This document shows, piece after piece, positions 1 to 10,362 of a stretch of DNA of 64,000 nucleotides (position 1 is its first letter; each line of letters begins with the position of its first letter). The notes beneath the pieces were generated by a model. The model worked only from the letters and a program-made list of their open reading frames with translations, searched no databases and was not told where the DNA came from. Source of the stretch: Euborellia annulipes (lineage: Eukaryota; Arthropoda; Insecta; Dermaptera; Anisolabididae); the NCBI GenBank assembly GCA_023213315.1, contig JAKCPI010000839.1, forward strand, positions 1 to 64,000. The letters run 5' to 3'. The position numbers and the translations under genes were made by a program.

Positions 1-330
1 AAAATTCTGTTTTGTTAATTCAAATATGGTAATATTTTGTAAAAATAAATTTTTTTGTAAACTGAAAGTTTGGTTTTATCAATTTATTTATCACTCCTTG
101 CTTATATGGCCATTATACCCTACCCCTGAGGGCATAATGGCCACTCGGGTACTTTTTGAAGAATCCATTATTTGAGTACATTTCTTTCACACAAGTTAGT
201 CCAAACATATTCTTACATGAACTCCGATAATTAATGTATATATTCTATGATTCAAAAGTTTCTACAACGATTGCAAGTCAACGCAAAAAATCAGAAAAGC
301 TTAGCCTGGCCGTTATGCCCGTCCTTCCCC
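1..330. repeat. AT-rich stretch with a small inverted-repeat element
   Basis: No coding signal is seen. GGGCATAATGGCC (130-142) and GGCCGTTATGCCC (308-320) form a 13 bp inverted pair with one mismatch, and a third related copy sits at 108-120. This could be a ~190 bp MITE, but no target-site duplication is visible, so the call is weak. Confidence 0.3.
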
Positions 331-670
331 TACTTTACTGATGAACTTTTTCAGGTTTTCTCAAAATTCGCTACCGCAAATTTTATTAAAATTCATAAAT
401 CAATTATTTTTTAGATGCTCTTTAAAATGAATATTCTCATTTCGTCCTTAAAAGACCACTTTACTCTTGTACTTCATAGGAAAGGTAGGAGAAATGGTTG
501 TCATGGTAACAAAATATAAATATTTTCCCATGTTTATAAATTTTACATCTTGAATTCAAATGTACTGTACTGTCCGAAATTTAATATATGTCGTCACAAA
601 AAAATCTGGTGAGACAAGAACAAAACACAACTTTTGATTAGCGAAGGTATTTATTGAATAAAAATCTGAT
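331..670 (-). repeat. R-family repeat, partial copy
   Basis: Read on the minus strand it matches the R family from the 5' hairpin (TCTGGTGAGAC near 605) through the GTTACCATGGCAAC-like block to the GAAAAAGT tract. The 3' CAGACAGAC part is missing. There is no ORF. Confidence 0.75.
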
Positions 671-1429
671 CCATTCAAAGTACCATATTTTTTTTAAATT
701 TTTTATATATTTGTTATTAATAAATTATTTAAACGCATTTTAATCTCCTTATATCTAATCAATAATAGTCAAAAAAAGATGTCAAAAATAAACTTCAATT
801 AAGTTCAATCTGGGATTTTATCTTTTTTTTTCATTTGATGTTAAATTTAAAATATTTTCAATATATTCGATAACATATGTTTTTGATATTTTTTTAAATA
901 AATAGAATTAATAAAAAAAAAAAATAAACGAAGAGTATATTATTATACAAAAAGATTGTAGTGTATTATTTTGTTTGTACTGTTTTTTTATTATTTAAAT
1001 AATCTACGTTCATGTGCAAAATTCACATTCGAATAATCATTTTGTCTGTTAGCTCAAAATATATTTATCAAAATATGATGAAATTGTTAATAAAATGATA
1101 AAACGAACGTTAATAATATAGTGGAATCTTTAAACTCTATCGATTGAATTCAAAATTGTTAAGGTGATGTGACAATCAGTTAAGAGAAGAAGAAGGGGGA
1201 AATATTTTTATTATAAAAAGCTGAATTTTCCCTCACTCAATTTCCTTTTTGCAATCTAAGAATGTGCGTGAGGGAAAGAGAAAGAAAAAAGAGATGAAAA
1301 GAAAACGTGAATGTGAAGAAAGCAAGGATAAAAAAAAGTAAAATGGATTATAAATTATATTAAAAGTTCATATAAAAATAGTACCTTTTATATTATTATT
1401 AATTTATTATTGTATTTGTTTGCTAATTT
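671..1429. other. AT-rich stretch, nothing recognised
   Basis: Homopolymer-rich sequence with no ORF, tRNA-like box or matching inverted ends that I can support. A purine-rich patch (about 1180-1340) is unique within the window. Confidence 0.5.
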
Positions 1430-1795
1430 CGGAGATATATTTAGTTTCCACAGATATATTGAAATTCAAGATGTAAAATGCCCCCGAGTTTGGCGTAGTA
1501 GGTAGCGTGCCTACCTCCTATACCAAACGTCGCGGGTTCGGACCCAGGCAGTCCGATGATTTTATTTAAGCCATTTGGATACCAGATGGCTTAAATAGAA
1601 ATGCCTGAACCCCAAATATATATATTTATTACAACGGTTATCGTCTAAAGTCTTAAATGGCCTGAGTTGCCGAAAAGACTGTGTGAATGTGTGTGTGAGT
1701 GTGAATGAGAAAAAAGTGTGAATGTTTAAAAAAAAAAAAAAAAAGATGTAAAATTTATAAAGGGAAAATATTTATATTTTGATACCATGGCAAGA
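1430..1795 (+). repeat. R-family fragment split by a SINE
   Basis: Contains the ATATATTTAGTTTCC and AATTCAAGATGTAAAAT blocks of R, then after the nested SINE the continuation TTATAAAGGGAAAATATT. Homology stops after about 1795. The hairpin start is absent. Confidence 0.65.
1480..1742 (+). mobile_element. tRNA-derived SINE, near full length
   Basis: The head carries an A-box-like TTGGCGTAGTAGG and the B-box GGGTTCGGACCC. The body contains CAGTCCGATGATTTTATTTA and GCCGAAAAGACTGTGTGAAT, followed by TGTGAATGTTT and an A-tail. A perfect 12 bp target-site duplication, AAGATGTAAAAT, flanks it (1468-1479 and 1743-1754). It inserted into an R copy. Confidence 0.88.
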
Positions 1796-2025
1796 GAGAT
1801 AGTCACTTTAAATATGCTAGTTCATCGTCTAAATAACCGGTTTTCAAACAATGGGTGTCATCGATTTTTCTCAGAAGCAATAAAGAAATAAAAATATATT
1901 TTTATATTTGTCAAATTAAAAAAAAAAAAAATAGATAAATTATTTTAATAAAAATTGGAAAATAATTTTTATTAAACTTTTTGATTGATACTCGACCAAT
2001 TGACTTGTCTTATGTATATATTAAC
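1796..2025. other. AT-rich spacer
   Basis: Nothing recognised apart from poly-A runs. Confidence 0.4.
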
Positions 2026-2790
2026 AAAAGTGTGACTGGCCCACAGCACACAACTTTCTCTTACCTTCGGTAATCTAAAGTTGTGTTCTGTGCTTGTCAC
2101 ACTAGATTTTTTGTGTCGACATATATTTAGTTTCCGACAGTACGGTAATTTGAATTCAAGATATAAAATACTTTTTTTTTTTTAAAAAAACATTCACACT
2201 TTTTTCTCATTAACACTCACACTCACATTCACACAGTCTTTTCGGCAACATAGGCCATTTAAGACTTTTGACGATAACCCTTATGAATATATATTATTAT
2301 TTGGGGTCCAGGCATTTTTATTAAGCCATTTGGTATCCAAATGCCTTAAATAAAATTATCGGACTACCTGGGGTCCGAACCCGCGACGTTCGGTATAGAA
2401 GGTAGGCACGCTACCGATTACTCCAAGCCCCGTGAGCGATATAAAATATATAAACATAGGAAAATTTTATATTTTGTTACCATGGCAACCATTTCTCTCG
2501 AATCTTTCCGATGAAGCACAAGAGTAAAGTAGTCTTCATAAGATTTCAATGGCAATATGAGAATATTCATTTTAAAAAATAATGATTTATGAATTTTAAT
2601 CAAAATCGTTAGAAAAAACAAATGAAAAAGTACATCAGTAAAGTACTAGTACTCTTTAACTGATTTTGTTCAAAAGCTTTGTGTCAGGTCCCAGGAGGGG
2701 TGTCTAACTTAAATATAAAATTTCAACTTGGTTGCTCTTTCCGTTCTTGAGATATTTTGTACACAGACAGTCCATGTTACCATAACAATT
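2026..2790 (+). repeat. R-family repeat interrupted by a SINE
   Basis: Begins in the hairpin (TGTGACTGGCCCACAGCACA...), runs through GTTACCATGGCAACC and ATCAGTAAAGTACTAGTACT, and fades near ACACAGACAGTCCATG (about 2790). A minus-strand SINE splits it at 2171-2437. No ORF. Confidence 0.8.
2171..2437 (-). mobile_element. tRNA-derived SINE, minus orientation
   Basis: Read on the minus strand: head with GGGTTCGG-type B-box, conserved body and tail TGTGAATGTTTTTTT. The perfect 11 bp duplication GATATAAAATA flanks it (2160-2170 and 2438-2448). It sits at the same place in R as the SINE at 1480, but in the opposite orientation. Confidence 0.87.
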
Positions 2791-3612
2791 TTATTGGCTG
2801 TATACCAAAATACAGTCACCATAAAATTGAAAAAAGAAATATTAATTTATTTTATTATAATTTTCACATTAACCTCGCATGAACAATAAAATTCCTTATC
2901 TTAGAATTTGTAATAAGACAAGAAGAGAAATAATTAGTTGTGATAAATTCATTAGTAGAAAAATATTATATGTATTATATTACTAGTTAATGTGGATGGA
3001 ATTTTATAATGAAAACAGATATGGGATTTCACATGGAAGGGCAACCAGTAGGTGGGTTGCGCAGCTAGTATATATATATATTTATTAAAAAACATTTTGC
3101 ATTATTTTTCTTAAATAAAATTTACATTTTTTAATTTAAAAAAAATCAACAAGGATCATTAAGGTGAAGATAAGGTGAGATAATGGATAGGTACCTGATA
3201 ATGAAAGGATCTCTAACATGGCGTCCGAAGCCAGAGAGGAGAGGAGAGTCAGGACGTTGGCGCTTGATCAAAACGAAGCCATCGGATGAAAGGTCTGTCG
3301 TTTGCAGGTTGATAGATAAGCACTGGACAAATGATAACTTGGATAAACACTGGATAAAGGAAAACTTTTTTTGATAAGCACTTAATAAAAGAAAACTTGC
3401 TTGCAAATTTGGAAGCGCGACAAGCTATAATTTGATTGTCATTAATCGAAGCCCTCTCGGCAACTGAATAGATCTAATGCAATCAAGCAGCAAGAAGATG
3501 CCAAGGCACTGATTTAAAAGACCTTCTCTGATTGGCTGAGCTCCTCACAAGTTGGCCAATCATAGAAGGCGGACCCGAACATTCTAGGCGCCTTGTATCA
3601 CTAGGCTAGACA
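2791..3612. other. Mostly unannotated sequence
   Basis: AT-rich to about 3150, then a more balanced patch (3200-3600) that does not match other repeats here. It contains a short ATG-initiated frame at 3218-3289 (MASEAREERRVRTLALDQ start) that stops after 23 codons. I do not call a gene. Confidence 0.4.
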
Positions 3613-3682
3613 CAAGCAGGGGTAGCCACTGAAGGAGGGGGGGGGGGGAGGAGGGAGAGACTCCCTCCTCCCCCCCCACCAG
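3613..3682. repeat. G/C homopolymer inverted patch
   Basis: A poly-G run followed by GGAGGGAGAGACTCCCTCC, a short near-perfect palindrome, and a poly-C run. It resembles the G-rich ends of hAT-type elements elsewhere in the window, but no duplication is visible. Confidence 0.4.
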
Positions 3683-3835
3683 GTCGGATGAGTTGGCAAA
3701 ATAAAGTTTAACAGAAATTAACACAGAAAATATCATTAGGACTATTTTAAAAGGGAAAAATAAAATATTTGAACAAATTCGTCGTTCATTTGTTATTGGA
3801 AATGGAATAATTTTTTTTATTTACTATAAATGTAA

Positions 3836-4190
3836 AAAAAAATCTGGTGTGACTGTCGCACAGCACACAACTTTCTCTTACCTTCGGTAATTGAAAGTTG
3901 TGTTCTGTGCTTGTCATACCAGATTTTTCCTGTCGACATATATTTAGTTTCCGCCGATATATTAGAATTCAAGATGTAAAATTTATAAGTATAGGAAAAT
4001 ATTTATATTTTGTTACTATGGCAACCATTTAGCCTATCTCTCCTATGAAGTACAAGAGTAAAGTGGTCTTCAGAAGATTTCAATGGCAAAATGAGATTAT
4101 ACATTTTAAAGAACATCTAAAAAATAGTTGATTTATGAATTAAAAAAAAAAATCGTTATAGCGAATTGTGAGAAAATCGAAAAAACTGTT
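3836..4190 (+). repeat. R-family repeat, 5' half
   Basis: Intact hairpin (TCTGGTGTGACTGTCGCAC...) followed by the GTTACTATGGCAACC block and the GAGAAAATCGAAAAAACTG tract. It is cut off where a SINE tail begins. Confidence 0.8.
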
Positions 4191-4194
4191 TTAG

Positions 4195-4304
4195 TATAAA
4201 GACTTATAGGTCTATGGCCTGAGTTGCCAAAAAGACTGTGAGTGTGAGTGTGAATGAGAAATAAAAGAGTTGTAAAAAGTGTGAGTGTTTTTAATAAAAA
4301 ATTT
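4195..4304 (+). mobile_element. SINE 3' fragment
   Basis: Only the 3' part remains (GGCCTGAGTTGCCAAAAAGA, then TGTGAGTGTGAATGAG and AGTGTGAGTGTTTTT). The tRNA-like head is missing, so this is a 5'-truncated copy. Confidence 0.6.
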
Positions 4305-5007
4305 TTTTTGAAAGGTAAAAACAATTACTTTAGATGGCAAAGGTAAATATTTATAGAGCGAGTAAAGGTCAAAATTAAATATTTGAATTTTACAAACATA
4401 CTCTGTGAATTCAATTGTTCAATTCGTTACTGAAGAGAAAATGGCTTTAGGAAAAGAACATATGGACTCTAAAATCAGAACTTCCCTAGCGAATATTTGC
4501 ATATCCGACGACTTCAAGTTGAGCTGTTAATTTTACAGTTATAGACGCGAGGATGAAGATTAAATATTATAATAAAAAAAAATTAATTTACTCCAAATCA
4601 TTTTCACATCAAGTAGAAAATTAATTCTTTTATCTATATTAAAGAAGATATAAAATTCTAATTAAATAGGTAAAATTATTAGTAAAAAGTTTGAAATAAG
4701 CATTTCGTCTCTTTTTACTTCTTTAGAGAAGTCGTAAAAAACAATTAATAAATTAGTGACATCTGCTTTAGTCCTTCGATGTGAAAAAATGAATAAAAGA
4801 ACTTTTAGAAATTAGTTTTAAAACGCCATTTTTATTTTTATTATCGCTTGAAAGATTGTATAAAATATTAAGATAGATATTAATAAATTGATTGACCTCT
4901 CCTGTTTTTATTCAAATTAAATTGAAATATCAAGTTATAAAGAATCATCACTATACTATTTAATATTCCAGATTATTAAATGAGCAGAATAAGTGTCATC
5001 AAATATC
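4305..5007. other. AT-rich stretch, nothing recognised
   Basis: No ORF, repeat family or RNA gene could be supported. Confidence 0.45.
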
Positions 5008-5440
5008 ATCATCTGGTGTGACTTGCCGTACAGCACACAACTTTCTCTTATCTTCGGTAATCGAAAGTTGTGTTCTGTGCTTTCACACCAGATTTTTTTT
5101 GTGTTGGGACAGTAGGCCCTTCATTAGAGAGGCTACCAGGGCCAGTATATTCTTTGGAGAGGCTTTTGATATTTCCTCAGGTAGGCCTATATACCATATA
5201 CTTAAGGCTCTAATTCCCAGGTGGCGACTTTATTGCGGCACTCACCTAACTTACACCTGACTTGAACTTCCTAGCTGTTTTCGTTCATGAGATATTTTGT
5301 TCAAGTAACACAGACAGACCATTTTGCAGGACCACCTTTTTTTGGACTCAGCGGATTCAAAACGTATTTCCATCAAAATCTTGACATCAAATTTTGAATG
5401 ATCGCAATACTTTCTCACTATATATTACAATGTAATATAC
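5008..5440 (+). repeat. R-family copy with a replaced middle
   Basis: The hairpin (5010-5100) and the 3' part from CCTAGCTGTTTTCGTTC (about 5268) to CAATACTTTCTC are R. The intervening ~165 bp (about 5104-5262) has no counterpart in other R copies. That segment is open in frame +2 with the string EATRASIFFGEAFDISSG, which I cannot assign. Confidence 0.7.
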
Positions 5441-5735
5441 ACATATAGGCTATATTATAAATTGGCCGATCGAAATGAAAATGTATATGGCTATCTAATA
5501 TAATATTTATATTATTATTGATGTTACTTGGACGAATAAATGTACGATGTTATCCATTAAGGAACCAAGCTCAATTATGATCGAAATCGAGATAAGACTG
5601 CTATCTTTCAGGGAAAAAGAAGATCTACCCCTTTATTTAGATCACAACATTATTACTCTGTGCCCTTTTTTTTATATAAAACAAGAAAAAATGTTATTGC
5701 CATTGGTTTTGTTTACAAGTGTGCAAATGAAGTGC
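5441..5735. other. Unannotated spacer
   Basis: AT-rich; nothing recognised. Confidence 0.4.
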
Positions 5736-6123
5736 CTATTATCCAGCGGATCCAGAGGGGTTTCTCGGAGGGGGTGGGGGGGGGGGGGTAATCTGGTGTG
5801 ATTGTCGCACAACACACTATTTTTTCTTAATTTCGGTAATTTAAAGGCGCATACTGTACTTGTTTGCCAGAATATTAATACAAATCAAATTTTTAAGTAT
5901 TAATTTTTAAAATTTTACATTAAAAATTAGGAACCGACCGAATATTCGGTTTCGGTTACGGTTTCGGCCGGTTTCGGCCAAAAATCATGGTTTCGGCCGT
6001 AGTTTCGGTTTCGGCCAAAAAGTGGCCGAACCTTTCGGCCGGCCGAAACCAGAGTCTGAAAAAATGGGATGAGACTCGCATGCAAAAAAAAAAAAAAAAA
6101 AGGTCAAATAATTTGCACTTGTA

Positions 6124-7127
6124 GTCCAGTCAAATTTCACATTAAATTCGCAAATGCGAAATAACGCTGCATTTTTGGTATGTTATTTTGACCCCTTAGG
6201 AGAGTGTGAAACCACATTTTGCAATCAAAAAAAAGTTGTACTACCTGCATAATACGAGAAAAATTTCAAAATTTTCGGACATTTTTCAGTTTTTGCAGTT
6301 TAATTAAAAAAATATGGGCTTTTGACATTAGTTGTTATTATCATTTTTAAAGTGCATTAAATTTCAAACAATTGAAGCCAAACCACACCTTCGTAAGTTT
6401 AATAGTTTTTGAGATATGATACAATTTCATGTAGGGCTATTTAAAACTTGTATTATTGGAATTTTTGTTTTTTAAGTTTATAGGAGAACTATAAGAGCTA
6501 ATGACCCCGTTTTGCACTTAAATGAAAGGTAATTAAATGTGCTAAAACTCAATTTATCACAACTTTTCTCTTAGCATGAGCCGTTATGTCGATATTGGGC
6601 TTAAAACACAACAGAAATTTTAGAATTTTTAATTTTATTTATGTTTAAAGCCCAATATCGACATAACGGCTCATGCTAAGAGAAAAGTTGTGATAAATTG
6701 AGTTTTAGCACATTTAATTACCTTTCATTTAAGTGCAAAACGGGGTCATTAGCTCTTATAGTTCTCCTATAAACTTAAAAAACAAAAATTCCAATAATAC
6801 AAGTTTTAAATAGCCCTACATGAAATTGTATCATATCTCAAAAACTATTAAACTTACGAAGGTGTGGTTTGGCTTCAATTGTTTGAAATTTAATGCACTT
6901 TAAAAATGATAATAACAACTAATGTCAAAAGCCCATATTTTTTTAATTAAACTGCAAAAACTGAAAAATGTCCGAAAATTTTGAAATTTTTCTCGTATTA
7001 TGCAGGTAGTACAACTTTTTTTTGATTGCAAAATGTGGTTTCACACTCTCCTAAGGGGTCAAAATAACATACCAAAAATGCAGCGTTACTTGGGGGTTTG
7101 CGAATTTAATGTGAAATTTGACTCGAC
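6124..7127. repeat. ~480 bp-arm palindrome inside H2
   Basis: Arms 6124-6602 and 6648-7127 are near-identical inverted copies around a ~45 bp loop centred at about 6625. Shared landmarks include CGATATTGGGCTT and its complement. Any frames in it are by-products of the inversion. Confidence 0.88.
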
Positions 7128-7650
7128 TATTACTGCAATTTTTGTTTTTTTACGATTACAAGAAAACTACAAGGGTTACTGACCCCGTACTGCACTTAAA
7201 TGAAAGGTAATTAAATGTGCTAAAACTCAATTTATCACAACTTTTCTCTAAACTTGAGCGGTTAAGCCGATATTCGGCTTTAAACATAAGCAAAACTGAA
7301 AATTGTAACATTTGTGAAAATCTTGTACATTTTTCAATTATCATATCTCAAAAACTATTAGAGATACGGAGCTGCAAATTGGCTTGAATTGTTTCAAATT
7401 TAATATACTTTGAAAATGCTATAAGCAACAAATGTCAAAAAGCCCATAGTTTTTGAATTAAACTGCAAAAACTGAAAAAAGTGCGAAAATTACGCAGTTT
7501 TTCTCGTACTACGCGGGAAGCACAACTTTTTTTTAATTGCAAAATGTGGTTTCGCACTCCCCCAAGGGGTCCAAATAACATACCAAAAATGCAGGAATAC
7601 TTTACGTTTTGCGATTTAAATGTCGATATTGACTGGCCTATTGAGGGAAA
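7128..7650. repeat. Second, diverged and shortened copy of the palindrome
   Basis: Repeats landmarks of the left arm (GACCCCGTACTGCACTTAAA, AACTCAATTTATCACAAC) and then of the right arm (CATATCTCAAAAACTATTA, CAAAATGTGGTTTCGCACTC) with many substitutions. The outer part of its left arm is missing. The palindrome was therefore tandemly duplicated, or acquired twice, within H2. Confidence 0.7.
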
Positions 7651-8087
7651 AAAAAATTTTAGTCTCCCTAAAAAAAAGTTAAAATGATTTTCACGGGAGG
7701 GAAAAAAAAATTCAAAAAAAAAAAAAGGTAAAATGAAAAAAAATTTTTATAGGAAATACAAGTTTCGGTTTCGGTTACGGTTTCGGCCGAAACTAAGGTT
7801 GAGGCCGAATATTCGGTTTCGGTTTCGGCTGAAAATCTTGTTTCGGTCGGACCCTATTAAAAATAAATTTTTTTTTCGAAAAAAAAGTATTTTTTTCAAA
7901 TCTCGGAGGGGGTAATTACCCCCTTAACCCCCCTGCTATTATCACAGATTTAGCCTTGTCAACCGTGTTCGGCCAAATGTCAGACGGTATGACCGAACGT
8001 TCGTCCACTGGAGCCGATTTCGGTCAGAATTATTCTCAGATTTCACTTTTTTTGATTTAAATAAATTCAATTTTCACTAGTTATAAA

Positions 8088-8557
8088 ATGGATTTTGACA
8101 TAGAATATGATATTATTGGATATTTTATACTCAATGAGAAGACGGATGAAAAGGAAGCAGAAGTATTGGGTACACCCAAGGGCGGATACAAGGGGGGGGG
8201 GGGGTAAAGGGGGTAATTACCCCCCTGAGATTTGAAAAAATACTTTTTTCGAAAAAAATGTATTTTTAATGTAAAATTTTAAAAATTAATACTTAAAAAT
8301 TTGATTTATATTTATATTCTGGCAAAGAAGTACAGAATGCGTCTTTAAATTATCGAAATTAAGAAAAAAATGTGTGCTGTGCTACCAGTCACTCCAGATT
8401 ATCCCCCCCCCCCGAGAAACACCCCCTGGATCCGCCACTGGGTACACCCTATACTTTCTGAACGAAATCGACAGGGGGAGTTTCACCAGCAAACAGCTTC
8501 AAGCAGATTTTAGTGATTATATGGGTTCTGAGACGCTTAATGTAAATTTGAATATAA
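8088..8557 (+). pseudogene. PIF/Harbinger (HARBI1-like) transposase N-terminal fragment
   Basis: Before the nested hAT, an ATG at 8088 opens an acidic stretch (MDFDIEYDIIGYF...). A neighbouring frame at the junction reads KRKQKYW. With the hAT and one target copy set aside, the reading across the junction is KYWVHPILSERNRQGEFH, the WVHPI...GEFH signature seen near the N-terminus of Harbinger nucleases. A further frame then gives KQLQADFSDYMGSETLN, comparable to the following helix region of the family. At least two frameshifts, the 264 bp hAT insertion and loss of the entire DDE catalytic part make this a dead fragment. The signature is seen in the sequence; family membership is from remembered consensus. 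Confidence 0.7.
8177..8440. mobile_element. hAT-type MITE (H1 family) inside the Harbinger remnant
   Basis: Left end CAAGGGCGGATACAAGGGG, right end CTGGATCCGCCACTG: imperfect TIRs with the common CAGNGGCGGAT hAT-like start. The perfect 8 bp TSD GGTACACC flanks it (8169-8176, 8441-8448). The 264 bp body is homologous to H1 in inverted orientation. Confidence 0.85.
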
Positions 8558-8774
8558 TATTTCACTTTTATTGATATAAATATAAGAAACAAATGGAAAT
8601 TGTATTCAAATTCGGCCAAATACGTCAGAAAAATCCCAATCAAACGGGATCCAGCCGTCGTTCGGCCAAACTTGACCAAATGGTCCGATGCAATTGACGC
8701 GGTTTTTTATCATATTCGTATATTCAGTGGGGGATTGTTCGGCTAAGTTCGGCCGTACACGGCTCCAGTGGACG

Positions 8775-10025
8775 ACTAGCCTTTGGTTACTGGCGCCTGG
8801 TTCCTTCATGCATAACATCGTCCAAATGATATTGGAAAATATATTAATTAATTATTAATATTTTAAATAAAGTAAAAGTTGACAAGACAACACACCAAGG
8901 CAAGACTAAGAGATACCAACAGCGCTCTCAGCTAATAAATTGAAATTTTTTATTTTTCTTCTTTTAGAGATAAATAAAAGCATTTAAAAAGGGCTCAATT
9001 TTTTTAAATTCTATGAATAGTATTTGAAAGTACCATGGCATTCCTTTCACCGAATTTAAATAAAAGTAAAAATAGCTTTTATTTTTTAAAAGGTGACATT
9101 ATAATTGATTTAAAACGCTTACGATTGTAAAAAAAAAAAAAAAAAAAAAAAAAACGAATTTTATTATTAAAGCTTTTAAATTTATAAAAGATCATGAACT
9201 GCTAAAAATTAGGCAAATGTCCCCTCTAGGAACAGAATTCTAACAGAGATTTTTATCAATATGTTTTTTTTTTTATTCTAAAATGATTTTTTAAAATGAA
9301 AAAAAATATATATTAAAAGTATATTTGTTTACTTTTTTTTTTGAGAGCGAATGAGTTTTTTTGTACTTTTATGATTGATTCATGGATGATAGAATACTAA
9401 CGGGAAATGGCATCATAGCATTTGATATAGCGTATAATTTTGCCTCTTTGTGTATTATTTATTTTTTTTTTTCATAAATAGATGTGGATGAATGAATGAA
9501 TGCTATTGATGAGGATGCTGATGCTGATGATGATAATCAGAGCTCTGTGAATGGCATCTAAGGGGACCGAGACGTCAATTATTTTAAAGCCCTCCTCTTC
9601 ATTCAGTGATTAGTTTCAAAGGCAATTTTTTATTTTACTTCTTTTTTTTTTTATCTAAGATATATAGTAAATACCAATTAAATTTTATTGACAATTAAAA
9701 CAATCTTGATAAGGTTGAATCCGGCAGAGAGATATGACTTTTTAATTTAAACGGAAAATGACATTGATAAATTGATATAGGCCTATATGTGTAGGTATAT
9801 ATTTCGCATTGAAAAAAAATTTTATATTTTTAATAATAATTAGTAGATTGTTCCTCATCCCGAGATATATTTTGTTATTGATTGTCATATAGGTCAAATG
9901 ATATTTTTCGGACACTGATCTATACGAAAAAAATTCCAATCTTATAGAATAAATTATTAATATGGCCGTATACTATTGGTAATTAATAATTTTATATACT
10001 TCCAGAATTATTTAATTTTCTTATA
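8775..10025. other. AT-rich stretch with simple repeats
   Basis: Contains poly-A (about 9129-9154), an AATG run (about 9489-9502) and a GATGCTGATGCTGATGATGA run (about 9515-9534). No gene or element is recognised. Confidence 0.5.
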
Positions 10026-10219
10026 TAATGTTTTAGGTACCTGTTATTTTTTGTATTTTTTACTATTTAATAATTTTTGTACATAGGTATTTAAAATTAA
10101 TTAAAACTTTTTTTCCCCCAAATGCGTTTTATTGGGCGAAAACCTAAAAAAAACAACCTATTTTAGGTGTTACAAAAACCTAAAAACGAGTCGAATCGAA
10201 CCTAAAAATCCGGTCCCTA
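10026..10219. mobile_element. Possible hAT-type end
   Basis: The sequence CCTAAAAATCCGGTCCCTAG ends near 10219; its complement begins TAGGGACCGGATTTT, close to the TAGAGACCGGATTTT end of the T elements. Sub-terminal CCTAAAAA motifs repeat. No matching left end or duplication was found. Confidence 0.35.
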
Positions 10220-10261
10220 GTAATTATAATTATGGCCAAAGAGCGAGAGTTTGCATCCTTT

Positions 10262-10362
10262 TCCAGGAGAAAAATTTATTTCAATTGAAATGGATACCAA
10301 ATAAATATGGATGGGGTCTAAATGACCTCGGAATTCGAAAAGACCTTAAACAAATTTAAAAA
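10262..10362 (+). repeat. V-family (tRNA-derived SINE-like) 3' fragment
   Basis: Shares TTTCAATTGAAATGGATACC and GGGGTCTAAATGACCTCGGA with segments at 41840-41944, 23170-23245 and 19745-19815. The tRNA-like head is absent here. Confidence 0.5.

Larger units (their letters stand above)
5928..7856. mobile_element. hAT-type element (H2) nested in H1
   Basis: Ends are TAGGAACCGACCGAA (left) and TTCGGTCGGACCCTA (right), near-complementary TIRs. A perfect 8 bp TSD TTAAAAAT flanks it (5920-5927, 7857-7864). Sub-terminal CGGTTTCGG-type arrays lie at both ends (5936-6055 and 7760-7845). The interior carries a large palindrome and no transposase ORF, so it is non-autonomous. Confidence 0.8.
5744..7935. 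mobile_element. Non-autonomous hAT-type element (H1), split by a second hAT
   Basis: The left end is CAGCGGATCCAGAGGGG, with a G-rich right end. A perfect 8 bp duplication CTATTATC flanks it (5736-5743, 7936-7943), as expected for hAT transposition. Removing the nested element (5928-7856) leaves about 255 bp that aligns with the element at 8177-8440 on the opposite strand. The left part includes a degenerate copy of the R hairpin (5792-5870). Confidence 0.75.
8002..8774 (+). mobile_element. PIF/Harbinger-type element, internally deleted
   Basis: Inverted GTCCACTGGAGCCG (8003-8016) and CGGCTCCAGTGGAC (8760-8773) bound a segment holding a transposase N-terminal fragment. Sub-terminal GTTCGGCC motifs recur near both ends. 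A 3 bp duplication is not evident. Internal deletion joins the N-terminal fragment directly to 3' non-coding sequence. Family assignment rests on the protein fragment. Confidence 0.6.

Noticed and set aside
1481..1560. SINE heads as functional tRNA genes
   Set aside because: Boxes are present but the cloverleaf is degraded and copies have SINE bodies, A-tails and TSDs.
3218..3289. Short frame MASEAREERRVRTLALDQ
   Set aside because: Stops after 23 codons and lacks a clear donor; kept only as a note on that stretch.
7733..7915. Arg/Phe-rich short frame
   Set aside because: It reads through the CGGTTTCGG sub-terminal arrays of a hAT element.
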